From: Bacteroidales bacterium UBA3824
GTDB lineage: Bacteria; Bacteroidota; Bacteroidia; Bacteroidales; UBA3824
Direction of reading: 5' to 3'
Length of the DNA: 64,000 nucleotides
Assembly: GCA_002393195.1 (NCBI GenBank)
Contig: DGIK01000079.1
Span: 23,027 to 87,026 of the forward strand
A model generated the notes under the pieces. The model worked only from the letters and a program-made list of their open reading frames with translations, had not been told where the DNA came from and made no database searches. Shown here in pieces: positions 33,405 through 41,904 of this stretch. The stretch's first letter is position 1. Each line of letters starts with the position of its first letter. The translations under genes were made by a program, and so were the position numbers.

Positions 33405-34322
33405 GTGAGCATCAGGTACTGTCATCATAAGGACATCGACTTCGACAAGTGGGAGAACTGCGTCAGCAATTCCCTCAATGCCTGCGTGTTTGGACACGTG
33501 TGGTACTTGAACAACATTTCGCTCGCGTGGGACGGCATCATAATGGGCAATTACGACGCGGTGATGCCCGTATTCCGCGACGCCGACAGAATGTACCTGC
33601 CTTACGGGATGCTTTGGACGGGCATCTACTGCAAAGACAGCCTTACGCCAAGAATATGCCAAGGCTTCATCGATTTCATCGACCAAACGTTTAAGTACGT
33701 AAACATTACATTAGATAAGTATTTCTTTGACAATGTGGAGGTTAATGGCCGTCTCTCAAAGGAATACATCTATCAGTTGGACACCTTCAAGGGCATCTCC
33801 AATATCGACGTGCAGGGACTCGTAGGCACTGTCAATTATAACCGCTACACCTGCCGTGATCATATCATCAACACCGTGAAGGCTGTGATTTACAGCGACT
33901 TTATGGACATCGACAAGTCGCTATCCTTCAAGACCGCTATGATGCTCAAAAACCTGGCTTACAAGGCAGTGGAGCACAGGTTTGGGTGCTATACCGAACT
34001 CTTGGAGCGCAACGTATCGCCGAGAGGATCGGCGTTGGTGGTATTTGGCGACAGCTACATATTCATGCCGTTTTTTGGCACAGCCAATATGCCCACCGAC
34101 TCAAGTTTCGGGCGGATATTGTTGCTCTCGCACATTGTCAACAAGTATTTTGCACACAAGCCGGGCATCCTCGTCATCGACTCTCAAAAATGCGGCATCC
34201 CGACGCAAGCCCTCGAAAAGATGGGCTTCAAGAAATACGCATACTGCCGATACAAGGTGGATATGCTCTCAAAAATCACTAACTTGTTCAAAACCAACAG
34301 ACAAACACAATTCAGCGAATGA
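33405..34322 (+). CDS. FemAB/GNAT-like acyltransferase-fold protein
   Basis: 305 aa, GTG start. The phrase GHVWYLNNISLAWDGIIMGNYDAVMPV is typical of a Bacteroidota family with two GNAT-like halves related to FemAB peptidyltransferases, as is the late VFGDSYIFMPFFGTAN and LVIDSQKCGIPTQALEKMGF. Substrate unknown; cell-envelope or aminoacyl transfer is possible. It overlaps the exonuclease gene by ATGA and is first in a three-gene operon. Confidence 0.7.
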   Translation: MSIRYCHHKDIDFDKWENCVSNSLNACVFGHVWYLNNISLAWDGIIMGNYDAVMPVFRDADRMYLPYGMLWTGIYCKDSLTPRICQGFIDFIDQTFKYVNITLDKYFFDNVEVNGRLSKEYIYQLDTFKGISNIDVQGLVGTVNYNRYTCRDHIINTVKAVIYSDFMDIDKSLSFKTAMMLKNLAYKAVEHRFGCYTELLERNVSPRGSALVVFGDSYIFMPFFGTANMPTDSSFGRILLLSHIVNKYFAHKPGILVIDSQKCGIPTQALEKMGFKKYAYCRYKVDMLSKITNLFKTNRQTQFSE

Positions 34323-35080
34323 AAATCATATCATACAATCTCAACGGCATCAGAGCCGCAGTTACCAAAGGGCTTTACAATTGGCTCAAGGTCGAAAACC
34401 CCGACATCCTCTGCATTCAGGAGACCAAGGCGCAACCCGAACAGATAGACGAAATCGAGTTTAAGCGATTGGGCTACAAGTGCTATTGGCACTCGGCGCA
34501 GAAGAAGGGCTACTCCGGCACGGGAATCGTCACCAAAATAGCACCCAAGCACGTAGAATACGGCATGGGCATAGAGAAGTACGACGACGAGGGACGCGTA
34601 ATCCGCGCCGACTACGACGGCTATTCAGTGATTTCGGTCTATCATCCGTCCGGCACGAGCGGCGACGAGCGTCAGGCTTTCAAGATGCAATGGCTCGAAG
34701 ACTTCACCGAATACATCGAGAATTTGCGCAAGGATTTCCCAAAACTCATCATCAACGGCGACTTCAATATCTGCCGCCTTTGGATAGACATCAACAACCC
34801 CGAAAAACACGAAGACGTGTCGGGATTCCTGCCCGAAGAGCGCGAATGGTTTCAGAGGTTTGTGGATTTGGGATACGTGGATAGTTTCCGCGAATTCAAC
34901 AACGAAGAAAAACAATATTCGTGGTGGTCGTACCGTGGCGGCAGTTATCAGAAAAACCTCGGCTGGCGCATCGACTACAATATGGTAACATACAACCTCA
35001 AAGACCAACTCCGCTCCGCCTTCATCCGCCCCGAATTGAGATTCAGCGACCACTGCCCGGTGGGGATTGAGATATTTTAA
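34319..35080 (+). CDS. xth: exodeoxyribonuclease III
   Basis: 253 aa. MKIISYNLNGIRAAVTKGLYNWL, DILCIQETKA (metal Glu), INGDFNICR (catalytic Asp and Asn) and the final RFSDHCPVGIEI (catalytic His) are the AP-endonuclease/exonuclease III motifs. It repairs abasic sites and removes 3' blocking groups in DNA. Coupled by ATGA to the upstream gene and followed by rsgA after 4 bp. Confidence 0.95.
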   Translation: MKIISYNLNGIRAAVTKGLYNWLKVENPDILCIQETKAQPEQIDEIEFKRLGYKCYWHSAQKKGYSGTGIVTKIAPKHVEYGMGIEKYDDEGRVIRADYDGYSVISVYHPSGTSGDERQAFKMQWLEDFTEYIENLRKDFPKLIINGDFNICRLWIDINNPEKHEDVSGFLPEEREWFQRFVDLGYVDSFREFNNEEKQYSWWSYRGGSYQKNLGWRIDYNMVTYNLKDQLRSAFIRPELRFSDHCPVGIEIF

Positions 35081-35084
35081 GATT

Positions 35085-36038
35085 ATGACAGGCACAGTAA
35101 TAAAATCCACCGGCAGCAACTACCTCGTCCGCGACAACGGCGACGGCACGATAATTCCCTGCAAGATACGCGGCAAACTTCGTCTCGACGGCAATAAGAG
35201 CACCAACCCCGTTGCCGTGGGCGATATTGTTGATTATGATATGGAAACAAGCGGCGACGTGGGCGTCATCTCCAATATACAAAAGCGTCAAAACTGCATC
35301 GTCCGCCGCGCCACCAACCTCAGCCGTCAGTCGCAGGTGATAGCCGCCAACATAGACCAATGCCTGATTGTTACGACATTGATAATGCCCGAAACGCCTT
35401 TGGAGTTCATCGACAGGTTTCTCGTGTCGGCGGAGGCGTACAAGGTAACTCCTATCATCGTCTTCAACAAGTGCGACCTCTGCAAGGACGAGGGCGTTGC
35501 GGAAGAATTAAAACGCCGCATCGACCTCTACACCAATATCGGCTACCGTTGCCACTGCACGTCGTCGGTAACGGGCGAGGGCATCGACACTCTCCGCGAT
35601 ATCCTCCGCGACAAGACCACGCTACTTTCGGGACGCTCCGGCACGGGCAAATCTACCCTCATCAATACCATCAACCCCGGACTCAACCTCCGCACGGGCG
35701 AGATTTCGTCGGCGCACTTGGACGGCAAACATACAACTACTTTTGCTGAAATGTTTCCTTTAAGTTTCGGTGGTTATGTGGTTGATACACCGGGTATTAG
35801 GAGTTTTGGAACGGCAGGGCTTACCAATGAGGACGTCGCCCACAATTTCCCGGAATTTTTCAGTAGGCTGAGCGAGTGCCGCTTTTATAATTGCACACAT
35901 ACCAACGAACCCGGTTGCGCCGTAAAAGCCGCCGTCGAAAACGGCGAAATCGAATTTTCGCGCTACGAGAGTTACCTCTCGATATGCTTTGAAGACGGCG
36001 GCAAGCACAGGATGTCGCGGAAGGAGATATATGGATGA
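35085..36038 (+). CDS. rsgA: ribosome biogenesis GTPase RsgA
   Basis: 317 aa from ATG 35085 (an upstream TTG at 35067 overlaps the xth end and is not needed). N-terminal OB fold, then a circularly permuted GTPase: NKCD (G4) comes before GRSGTGKSTLIN (G1) and DTPGIRSFG (G3), then a zinc knuckle CRFYNCTHTNEPGCAV. It checks late 30S subunit assembly. Third gene of the operon. Confidence 0.95.
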   Translation: MTGTVIKSTGSNYLVRDNGDGTIIPCKIRGKLRLDGNKSTNPVAVGDIVDYDMETSGDVGVISNIQKRQNCIVRRATNLSRQSQVIAANIDQCLIVTTLIMPETPLEFIDRFLVSAEAYKVTPIIVFNKCDLCKDEGVAEELKRRIDLYTNIGYRCHCTSSVTGEGIDTLRDILRDKTTLLSGRSGTGKSTLINTINPGLNLRTGEISSAHLDGKHTTTFAEMFPLSFGGYVVDTPGIRSFGTAGLTNEDVAHNFPEFFSRLSECRFYNCTHTNEPGCAVKAAVENGEIEFSRYESYLSICFEDGGKHRMSRKEIYG

Positions 36039-36163
36039 TGGCTACGTTGAGGGCTTTGTGACATTCTTTCAAAAATACGAGAATAACAACGGGCAGCAAA
36101 GAAACAAATAAAATAAAAAAGGAAAAAAATATGCTAAAAAATTGGATTTTGAGTAAAAAAATC

Positions 36164-36171
36164 TAAATTTG
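36164..36171 (+). promoter_or_regulatory. -7 box TAAATTTG for the lipoprotein-barrel pair
   Basis: Exact TAnnTTTG 31 bp before the ATG at 36202. Confidence 0.5.
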
Positions 36172-36201
36172 CACCGTAAAATAATCAAATAATTGCGATT
36201 G

Positions 36202-37320
36202 ATGAAAATAACATTTATATATCTGCTGATTTGCATCTTGTTTGTGCCGGCTTGCGGAGAGTTAACGTCAGGTGGCGGTATAAGCAACGATTTTAGGATC
36301 TTAGGCATAAGTGTGCAAGATGACAAAGGATATGCACTTGCGGACAAAACTGTTTATGTGTTTTTAGATGAGTTCCCGCCAACATACACAAATGCTATGT
36401 TCTCAGATGATAATAGCATTGCTTCTTTTAAAGAAGAAGATGCAGTTGCAAGCGCAATAACTCACCAGGATGGTAGTATTTGTGTTGATTTTAGTACTAC
36501 TCAACTAACTACTGATGATGTTTTTATTAATTACGAAGAGGCTTTAAAACATAAATATTACTTTATTGTGTTTGACGATAATCATAAGCCTTATGGTTTT
36601 GAATATTTTATAAAAGTTGCAGAGCATAACAATCCGATTTCTAAAATAATCATTCTTCCATCCAACAATAATCCTGCTTTAAACTTTTCAGATGTTACCG
36701 TGAGCCCCGATGCTGATGAAAATATGTCAATATTATTTAATGTTAACAATAAAGAAAAAATTCAATCCCTGTATATTTGTGATAAAAATCATACGATTAT
36801 GGAGGATTTATCAGGTCAAATTAATGACGATTTTAGTTATGACGGTTGCGCTTTCGTTTATTCTTCGAAAATACCGATCGACAATTATTATATTTGTGCG
36901 CAAACAACTGACAATCTTACTGCTGAATTCCCGTTAGGCGAGAACATAGATTATGTAATCGGTAATCATTTGACTTATCTGTCTATTTTTGACAACAAAA
37001 GTTATACTATGGAGAATGCAGTAGTCAATAAGGTAGATGTAATGTCGGTTTCATCGGATGATGGTCGTGTCTATGGATTAAAAGCAGCAGAAAAAGCACA
37101 CAATGCAACAGTTGCAGAAAATGCGAGGAAGGTTCTTCTAATCCAAGACGGGAACCAGGTGTCTGAGGTTGTAGAAAACGGAATTATTATTGCTGAAAAT
37201 GGATGTATTTGTAAGATTAATTCAATTACAAATGATAACAATGATGCAATAATCAATATGTTCACCATAAAAAACAGTGAAAAAATTACAATTGATTTAT
37301 CTGATAATTTATTCCAATGA
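36202..37320 (+). CDS. unrecognised lipoprotein
   Basis: 372 aa. Lipoprotein signal MKITFIYLLICILFVPACGE with Cys18 (lipobox VPAC). The body has no family I recognise; it is acidic and rich in Asp and Asn, with repeated strand-like segments (YYFIVFDDNHKPYGFEYFIK, IISKIIILPSNN) suggesting stacked beta-sandwich domains. It is strongly AT-rich relative to rsgA upstream and overlaps the beta-barrel gene by ATGA, so the two are made together and likely form a surface complex. Probably horizontally acquired. Confidence 0.7.
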   Translation: MKITFIYLLICILFVPACGELTSGGGISNDFRILGISVQDDKGYALADKTVYVFLDEFPPTYTNAMFSDDNSIASFKEEDAVASAITHQDGSICVDFSTTQLTTDDVFINYEEALKHKYYFIVFDDNHKPYGFEYFIKVAEHNNPISKIIILPSNNNPALNFSDVTVSPDADENMSILFNVNNKEKIQSLYICDKNHTIMEDLSGQINDDFSYDGCAFVYSSKIPIDNYYICAQTTDNLTAEFPLGENIDYVIGNHLTYLSIFDNKSYTMENAVVNKVDVMSVSSDDGRVYGLKAAEKAHNATVAENARKVLLIQDGNQVSEVVENGIIIAENGCICKINSITNDNNDAIINMFTIKNSEKITIDLSDNLFQ

Positions 37321-38192
37321 AAAAATTATTATTTCTCATATTATTTGTATCATTCTTTGTGATATCGGCTTTTGGTCAGAAAACTATCGTAACTGGTTCT
37401 GTAAAAAATTCGAATGGAGAACCTATGGCGGCAGTAGTTGTTACGGAAAAAGGCGTAACAAATACAACTCTGACAGATTCCGAAGGACGGTATAGAATAG
37501 AAGTACAGCCAAATGCCGTCATTGAATTTTCTATGTTAGGATACAAAAATAATACGTTTAAAACTTCGAGTTCCCCTTCCAACACTATTGATATAATACT
37601 CATAAAGAAAAAATATGTAAAACTCGGAGCGTTCGGAGGTATGAATATGAGCGTTGACGGTCTTTTTGTGTTCTCGGATTTACATGACAAAATCAACAAT
37701 CATAACATCAAACCTTGCTATGGTTATTATAATGCGGGGATATATATTGACGTAGTTTCTTTGCGAACTTTTTCCTCTGAATTTGGAATATGGTTTAGTT
37801 CAAGGGGCATAAAAGAAGAATTTGATTCTTATAAAGGTGTTTCACAATTTTATTATGTGTCGATACCTGTTCCGATGCTTGCAAAATTCAAGTTTAGAAG
37901 TGGCAAAACAGGTATATATGGTTTATGCGGATTTGTTTGCGACATATTCTTAAAAGGCGACGTAAAAGAAACTTATTATGAAAAAGAACGCAGCATTAAT
38001 ATTAGTAATAATATAGTTTCTCCCGTTTCTCCGGGTTTCCTTTGCGGGTTAGGTTATGAGACAAAAATAGGTTTTGGCATAAGGTTAGATTATAATGCTT
38101 GGACTGTATTTAACAAACCGAATTACTGTTTGATGCATAATTTCAATGCCTCACTCACTTACACCATTCCGAGGAAAAAAGATAAAATGTAA
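37317..38192 (+). CDS. outer-membrane barrel with carboxypeptidase-regulatory-like domain
   Basis: 291 aa. Signal peptide 1-20 (FFVISAFGQ), then a CarboxypepD_reg-like sandwich (about 22-100: GSVKNSNGEPMAAVVVTEKG, TDSEGRYRIEV, IEFSMLGYKNN), the same module that opens TonB-dependent SusC proteins, followed by a small PorT-like beta-barrel (about 103-285). There is no TonB box or plug, so it is not a SusC receptor. Coupled by ATGA to the lipoprotein, and AT-rich like it. Function unknown. Confidence 0.78.
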   Translation: MKKLLFLILFVSFFVISAFGQKTIVTGSVKNSNGEPMAAVVVTEKGVTNTTLTDSEGRYRIEVQPNAVIEFSMLGYKNNTFKTSSSPSNTIDIILIKKKYVKLGAFGGMNMSVDGLFVFSDLHDKINNHNIKPCYGYYNAGIYIDVVSLRTFSSEFGIWFSSRGIKEEFDSYKGVSQFYYVSIPVPMLAKFKFRSGKTGIYGLCGFVCDIFLKGDVKETYYEKERSINISNNIVSPVSPGFLCGLGYETKIGFGIRLDYNAWTVFNKPNYCLMHNFNASLTYTIPRKKDKM

Positions 38193-38207
38193 TTGCAGTA
38201 CAAAACA

Positions 38208-38260
38208 AAAAGTTTTTACCAAATCTATCAAAAAAAGTGAGATTTGGTAAAAACTTTTTA
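38208..38260. terminator. 20-bp hairpin between convergent genes
   Basis: AAAAAGTTTTTACCAAATCT (38208-38227) and its perfect reverse complement (38241-38260) enclose a 13-base loop. It lies between the barrel gene (+) and the dehydrogenase (-) and probably stops both transcripts. The ACCAAATCT arm also resembles the dispersed repeat at 24787. Confidence 0.6.
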
Positions 38261-38327
38261 TAAGTAGTTGATTATCAATAATGTTTTTTCTGCGAAAATA
38301 ATCGTCTTAATTAAAAAGTGGGACAAC

Positions 38328-39509
38328 CTAATTCGCCATCCTGTAAATCTTCTCGATGTCTTCTGCCGTCAACTTCTTGAATTGACCCATTGTCATCGTG
38401 TAATCGCGGGTGCACTTGCGAGACATCTCCTTGATTTCGGCATCGGTAACATTGCGGCCGATGAGTTCGGGGATGTTGATGGGCATACCGATTGCGTGGT
38501 AGAAACGCTCAATCGCCTCAACGCCCTGGATTGCAGTGCCTTCGGGGTCGGAGTAGTCGTTTGGAACGTCCATTACATTGACGGCAAAACGCACAAACCT
38601 CGACACATCTTCCTTCATCACGTAACGCGCCCAACTCGGCCAGATTGCCGCGAGAGCCGCGCCGTGTGTGGCGTCAAACAATGCGCTCAATTCGTGTCCA
38701 ATCTGATGCGTAGCCCAGTCGCCGACACGTCCGCAGCCGGTCAAGCCATTGTGCGCAAGGCTTCCCGCCCACATTATCTGCGCACGGTTGCGGTAGTCCT
38801 CGGGATTTTTGAGCACTGCAAACACACATTCCTTGGCGGTGCGCAGAAGACCCTCAGCCATATTGTCGGAAAGCGTCATATCCACGTCATGCGAAAAATA
38901 ACGCTCCATCGTGTGCATCATAATGTCGGTAACGCCCGCCGCCGTCTGGTATGGAGGAAGCGTGTAGGAACGCTCGGGATTCATTATTGCAAACTTGGGG
39001 CGGCAAATGTCATTGTTGTAGCCGCGCTTTACGTCTATCGCCTCGTTGGTGATGACGCTCGAATCGCTCATCTCGCTGCCCGCCGCCGGAATCGTGAGCA
39101 CCGCGCCGAGCGGCACAAAAGATGTAGCCTTTGCCTTGCCGCAATAAAAATCCCACACGTCGCCGTCGTAGCCGATGCCATACGCTATCGCCTTGCCCGA
39201 ATCGATGACGCTGCCGCCGCCAACAGCGAGGATGAAATCAACGCCTTCCTTGCGGCAGAGGTCGATGCCCTCGTGCACCTTGCCAAGACGCGGGTTTGGC
39301 ACCACGCCGCCGAGCGTTACATACGGGATGCCCTCGGCTTTCAGGAGGTTGCAAACCTTGTCGAGCAATCCCGACTTCTGCGCGCTCTTTCCGCCAAAAT
39401 GCACAAGCACCTTCTTGCCGCCGTATTTCTTTACCATCTGGGCGACCTTATCTTCAGATTCCTTGCCGAATACTACCTCGGTGGGGGTATAATAATTGAA
39501 GTCTATCAT
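38328..39509 (-). CDS. iron-containing alcohol dehydrogenase (butanol dehydrogenase-like)
   Basis: 393 aa. YTPTEVVFGKESEDKVAQM is the family start; GGGSVIDSGKAIAYG binds the nicotinamide cofactor, and TIPAAGSEMSDSSVI with the metal ligands in AAGVTDIMMHTMERYF, HQIGHELSALFDATHG match YqhD/BdhA-type enzymes. They reduce aldehydes such as butyraldehyde or methylglyoxal with NADPH. Single gene. Substrate not determinable. Confidence 0.9.
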   Translation of the reverse strand: MIDFNYYTPTEVVFGKESEDKVAQMVKKYGGKKVLVHFGGKSAQKSGLLDKVCNLLKAEGIPYVTLGGVVPNPRLGKVHEGIDLCRKEGVDFILAVGGGSVIDSGKAIAYGIGYDGDVWDFYCGKAKATSFVPLGAVLTIPAAGSEMSDSSVITNEAIDVKRGYNNDICRPKFAIMNPERSYTLPPYQTAAGVTDIMMHTMERYFSHDVDMTLSDNMAEGLLRTAKECVFAVLKNPEDYRNRAQIMWAGSLAHNGLTGCGRVGDWATHQIGHELSALFDATHGAALAAIWPSWARYVMKEDVSRFVRFAVNVMDVPNDYSDPEGTAIQGVEAIERFYHAIGMPINIPELIGRNVTDAEIKEMSRKCTRDYTMTMGQFKKLTAEDIEKIYRMAN

Positions 39510-39659
39510 AGATATAATGGGTTTTAATTGTTTGTCAATGTTTTGATATTGAAAATCTAATTTAGTTTAATGAGCACTGTTTAACTTTGATTTTGGATGT
39601 AAAAATATAAAAACGTGATGGAATTTGCAAGGATTATTTAATGTTTCAGTTTTTTTGAT

Positions 39660-39667
39660 TACCTTTG
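39660..39667 (+). promoter_or_regulatory. -7 box TACCTTTG for the outer-membrane protein gene
   Basis: Exact TAnnTTTG 27 bp before the ATG at 39695. Confidence 0.5.
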
Positions 39668-39694
39668 CGGTTTGTTAGGAAAAAAGCTAATTGT

Positions 39695-41236
39695 ATGAAA
39701 ACAAGAATACTTATCTCGATAATATTGCTATTGGCTACATTAGCGGCAAAGGCGCAGGAGCGTTATTTTCAGCCGTTGGGCAGGATGTACGACCTCGATA
39801 TGCAGGCCAAGATTGCTGCCGACGAGTCGGAGGACGCGCCATTTTCGGCTGTGAAACCGGTCTTGATACCGTCTGACGAGCCGTTGCCAATAGAAAAAGA
39901 ACCGCTCGGCACTGCACGATGGCTGCGCACTCATTTTTTTGAGGACGATTTCCTCCAATTTTCGAGCGACATCCACACAATCACCGTAAATCCAATCCTC
40001 CACTTCCAGCGCACCTACGTCCGCAGCGACAAGGATGCCGAACTCAATTATTTCAAGCGTCAATACAAAAACGGCGAACACGACGGCGACAAATTTTATT
40101 TTCTCAATACCCGTGGTTTTGAGGCGTTTGGACGGCTTGGCAAGAGGATTTACTTCAACACCGAATTTTACGAAAACCAGGCGCGTTATCCCCGTTATGA
40201 AGACAGCATCATCAACGTGATGCGCGGCATACCGGGACAAGGTTTCGGCAAGGCATTCAAGGTCGATGGCAAGGATTGGGCGATGGTCTTCGGGCATATT
40301 TCCGTTGATGTCAACAAGCACCTCACGCTCACCCTCGGCAACGGCAAAAATTCCATCGGTTCGGGCTACAGGTCGGTGATATTGAGCGATTTGAGTTTCA
40401 ATTACCCCTTCTTGCGTGCAGACCTCAATTTCGGCAAATTCTATTATTACGTGCTCTGGGGCTATATGCAGTCAGACCATTGGAGTTATTTCTCCACGCA
40501 CGAAACCGGCGAAAGTCATTATAAATATGCAAGTTACCACGTGGCGGGATGGAAACCCAACAACAAACTCGAACTCTCTGTAGTAGAAGGCGTTATGTGG
40601 AAAAACACCAACAAGGACAATGTTTACAAATATGGCCCTAACGCGATGATGTTTGTCCCTGTGATAGGACTGCCGCTCGCGTCGTATGGCTTCAACGAGG
40701 ACAATCGTGTGCAGATTGGCTTTGATATCAACTATACACCCATAAAATACATCAAACTTTACGGGCAGTACAATTATCAGGGCAAAAATAGGACATACAA
40801 CGCACACGACTTTTACGGCTACCAAATAGGATTGCATTGGTTTGACCTCGCGTTTGACAACATCAAGGGTTTGAAAAGCCATTTGCAATTGGAGTTCACA
40901 AATTCCAACATCTCCGACGGCAGGCAGAGTTCGGATTTCTGGAATTATGGCTACCCGCTCACCACGCTCAACGTCACAAGGCCCGACATCTCCGAGATAT
41001 ACCTCGCCGCCGACTTTGAATACAAGCGCGTAGTCGTGGAAGGCTTGTGGCAACACACTCAATTCAGCGACCGCAAGGCGTTGACGCTCCGTTATATGCT
41101 CAACCGCAAGACCAAATGGAACATCTACGCGACGATGATGAGCCGCAAGGTAGAATTTCCCAATTATGACTACGACAACAATATGCTCGTAATCGGCATG
41201 GCGATTTGCCCGCAGAATTTTTATTTTGATTTTTGA
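39695..41236 (+). CDS. outer-membrane protein, RemB/capsule-assembly (Wzi)-like
   Basis: 513 aa. Signal peptide 1-18 (LLATLAAKA), then a large beta-barrel: many strands with alternating aromatic residues, such as HLTLTLGNGKNSIGSGYRSV and YGYQIGLHWFDLAF, and a Phe at the C-terminus (CPQNFYFDF). The sequence NGKNSIGSGYRS with surrounding barrel strands recalls RemB and Wzi-like proteins that sit in the outer membrane of gliding or capsulated Bacteroidota. Function is inferred from appearance only. Followed 41 bp later by a small membrane-protein gene. Confidence 0.7.
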   Translation: MKTRILISIILLLATLAAKAQERYFQPLGRMYDLDMQAKIAADESEDAPFSAVKPVLIPSDEPLPIEKEPLGTARWLRTHFFEDDFLQFSSDIHTITVNPILHFQRTYVRSDKDAELNYFKRQYKNGEHDGDKFYFLNTRGFEAFGRLGKRIYFNTEFYENQARYPRYEDSIINVMRGIPGQGFGKAFKVDGKDWAMVFGHISVDVNKHLTLTLGNGKNSIGSGYRSVILSDLSFNYPFLRADLNFGKFYYYVLWGYMQSDHWSYFSTHETGESHYKYASYHVAGWKPNNKLELSVVEGVMWKNTNKDNVYKYGPNAMMFVPVIGLPLASYGFNEDNRVQIGFDINYTPIKYIKLYGQYNYQGKNRTYNAHDFYGYQIGLHWFDLAFDNIKGLKSHLQLEFTNSNISDGRQSSDFWNYGYPLTTLNVTRPDISEIYLAADFEYKRVVVEGLWQHTQFSDRKALTLRYMLNRKTKWNIYATMMSRKVEFPNYDYDNNMLVIGMAICPQNFYFDF

Positions 41237-41277
41237 CGTCATTAACATTCCTACCAACCTCAAAACCTTAAACGCAA

Positions 41278-41736
41278 ATGTACAAGTCAAAACTTATCAC
41301 ATTCGTCGAAGACAAGTTCGACATATTGGAGACGGTGCTTATCCTGGTGTTGTTGGCATCGTCGATATTGATGATGAACACCATCACATACTCGCTCCGG
41401 TGCATACAAGGCTCGCTGATACTATTGGCGTTGCTGTATTTCCTGATGGCGTTGCGCCCATTCGAGGGCAAAGTGGCGGGGCTGAGGATTGTCGTGAGGC
41501 GCGTGGTATATATTTCATTCGTCTTGGGATGCCTTACCACGATGTCGGTGTTTAGTTTTGACGAGAATGTGGACGTCCACAAACTCATCATCGCAACCCT
41601 TGTGTTCCTTGGATTGTCGTTTGTATCGCTGTTGCTCCTGAGATTCAAGATGAAAATCAAGGAACGCACCTTCGGACTCTTCCTCCGCTGCGCAATATTC
41701 ACGGTGGTGCTGGTGTGGCTATGGATGATGTATTAA
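41278..41736 (+). CDS. small integral membrane protein
   Basis: 152 aa with four or five membrane segments (TVLILVLLASSILMM, GSLILLALLYFLMAL, VYISFVLGCLTTMSV, LIIATLVFLGLSFVSLLLL, CAIFTVVLVWLWMMY). Layout resembles PsiE-type proteins but no motif confirms it. It follows the outer-membrane protein gene by 41 bp and may be cotranscribed. Function unknown. Confidence 0.75.
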   Translation: MYKSKLITFVEDKFDILETVLILVLLASSILMMNTITYSLRCIQGSLILLALLYFLMALRPFEGKVAGLRIVVRRVVYISFVLGCLTTMSVFSFDENVDVHKLIIATLVFLGLSFVSLLLLRFKMKIKERTFGLFLRCAIFTVVLVWLWMMY

Positions 41737-41896
41737 CAATGCATAATTCATAATGCATAATTAGGCGTCCGCCGGATGGCAATTGTGAATTGTGAATTAT
41801 GAATTGTGAATTACGAATTGTGAATTAAAACTTGCATATCGCTTAATGCTTGCTGCCGAATGGCAATTATGCATTATGAATTATGCATTATGCATT
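41736..41896. repeat. AT-rich inverted/direct repeat block
   Basis: GCATAATTCATAATGCATAA at the left is the inverse of GCATTATGAATTATGCATTA at the right; between them are direct repeats of GTGAATTGTGAATTATGAATT and twice a GCCGRATGGCAATT word. It fills the space before the U32 protease gene. The right-hand core is shared with 29724-29762. Confidence 0.75.
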
Positions 41897-41904
41897 AAAA
41901 AAAA

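Noticed and set aside
38268-39527. 419-codon open frame antisense to the alcohol dehydrogenase
   Set aside because: Same reasoning: the dehydrogenase motifs are intact on the other strand, and the antisense protein is low-complexity with many His and Arg.
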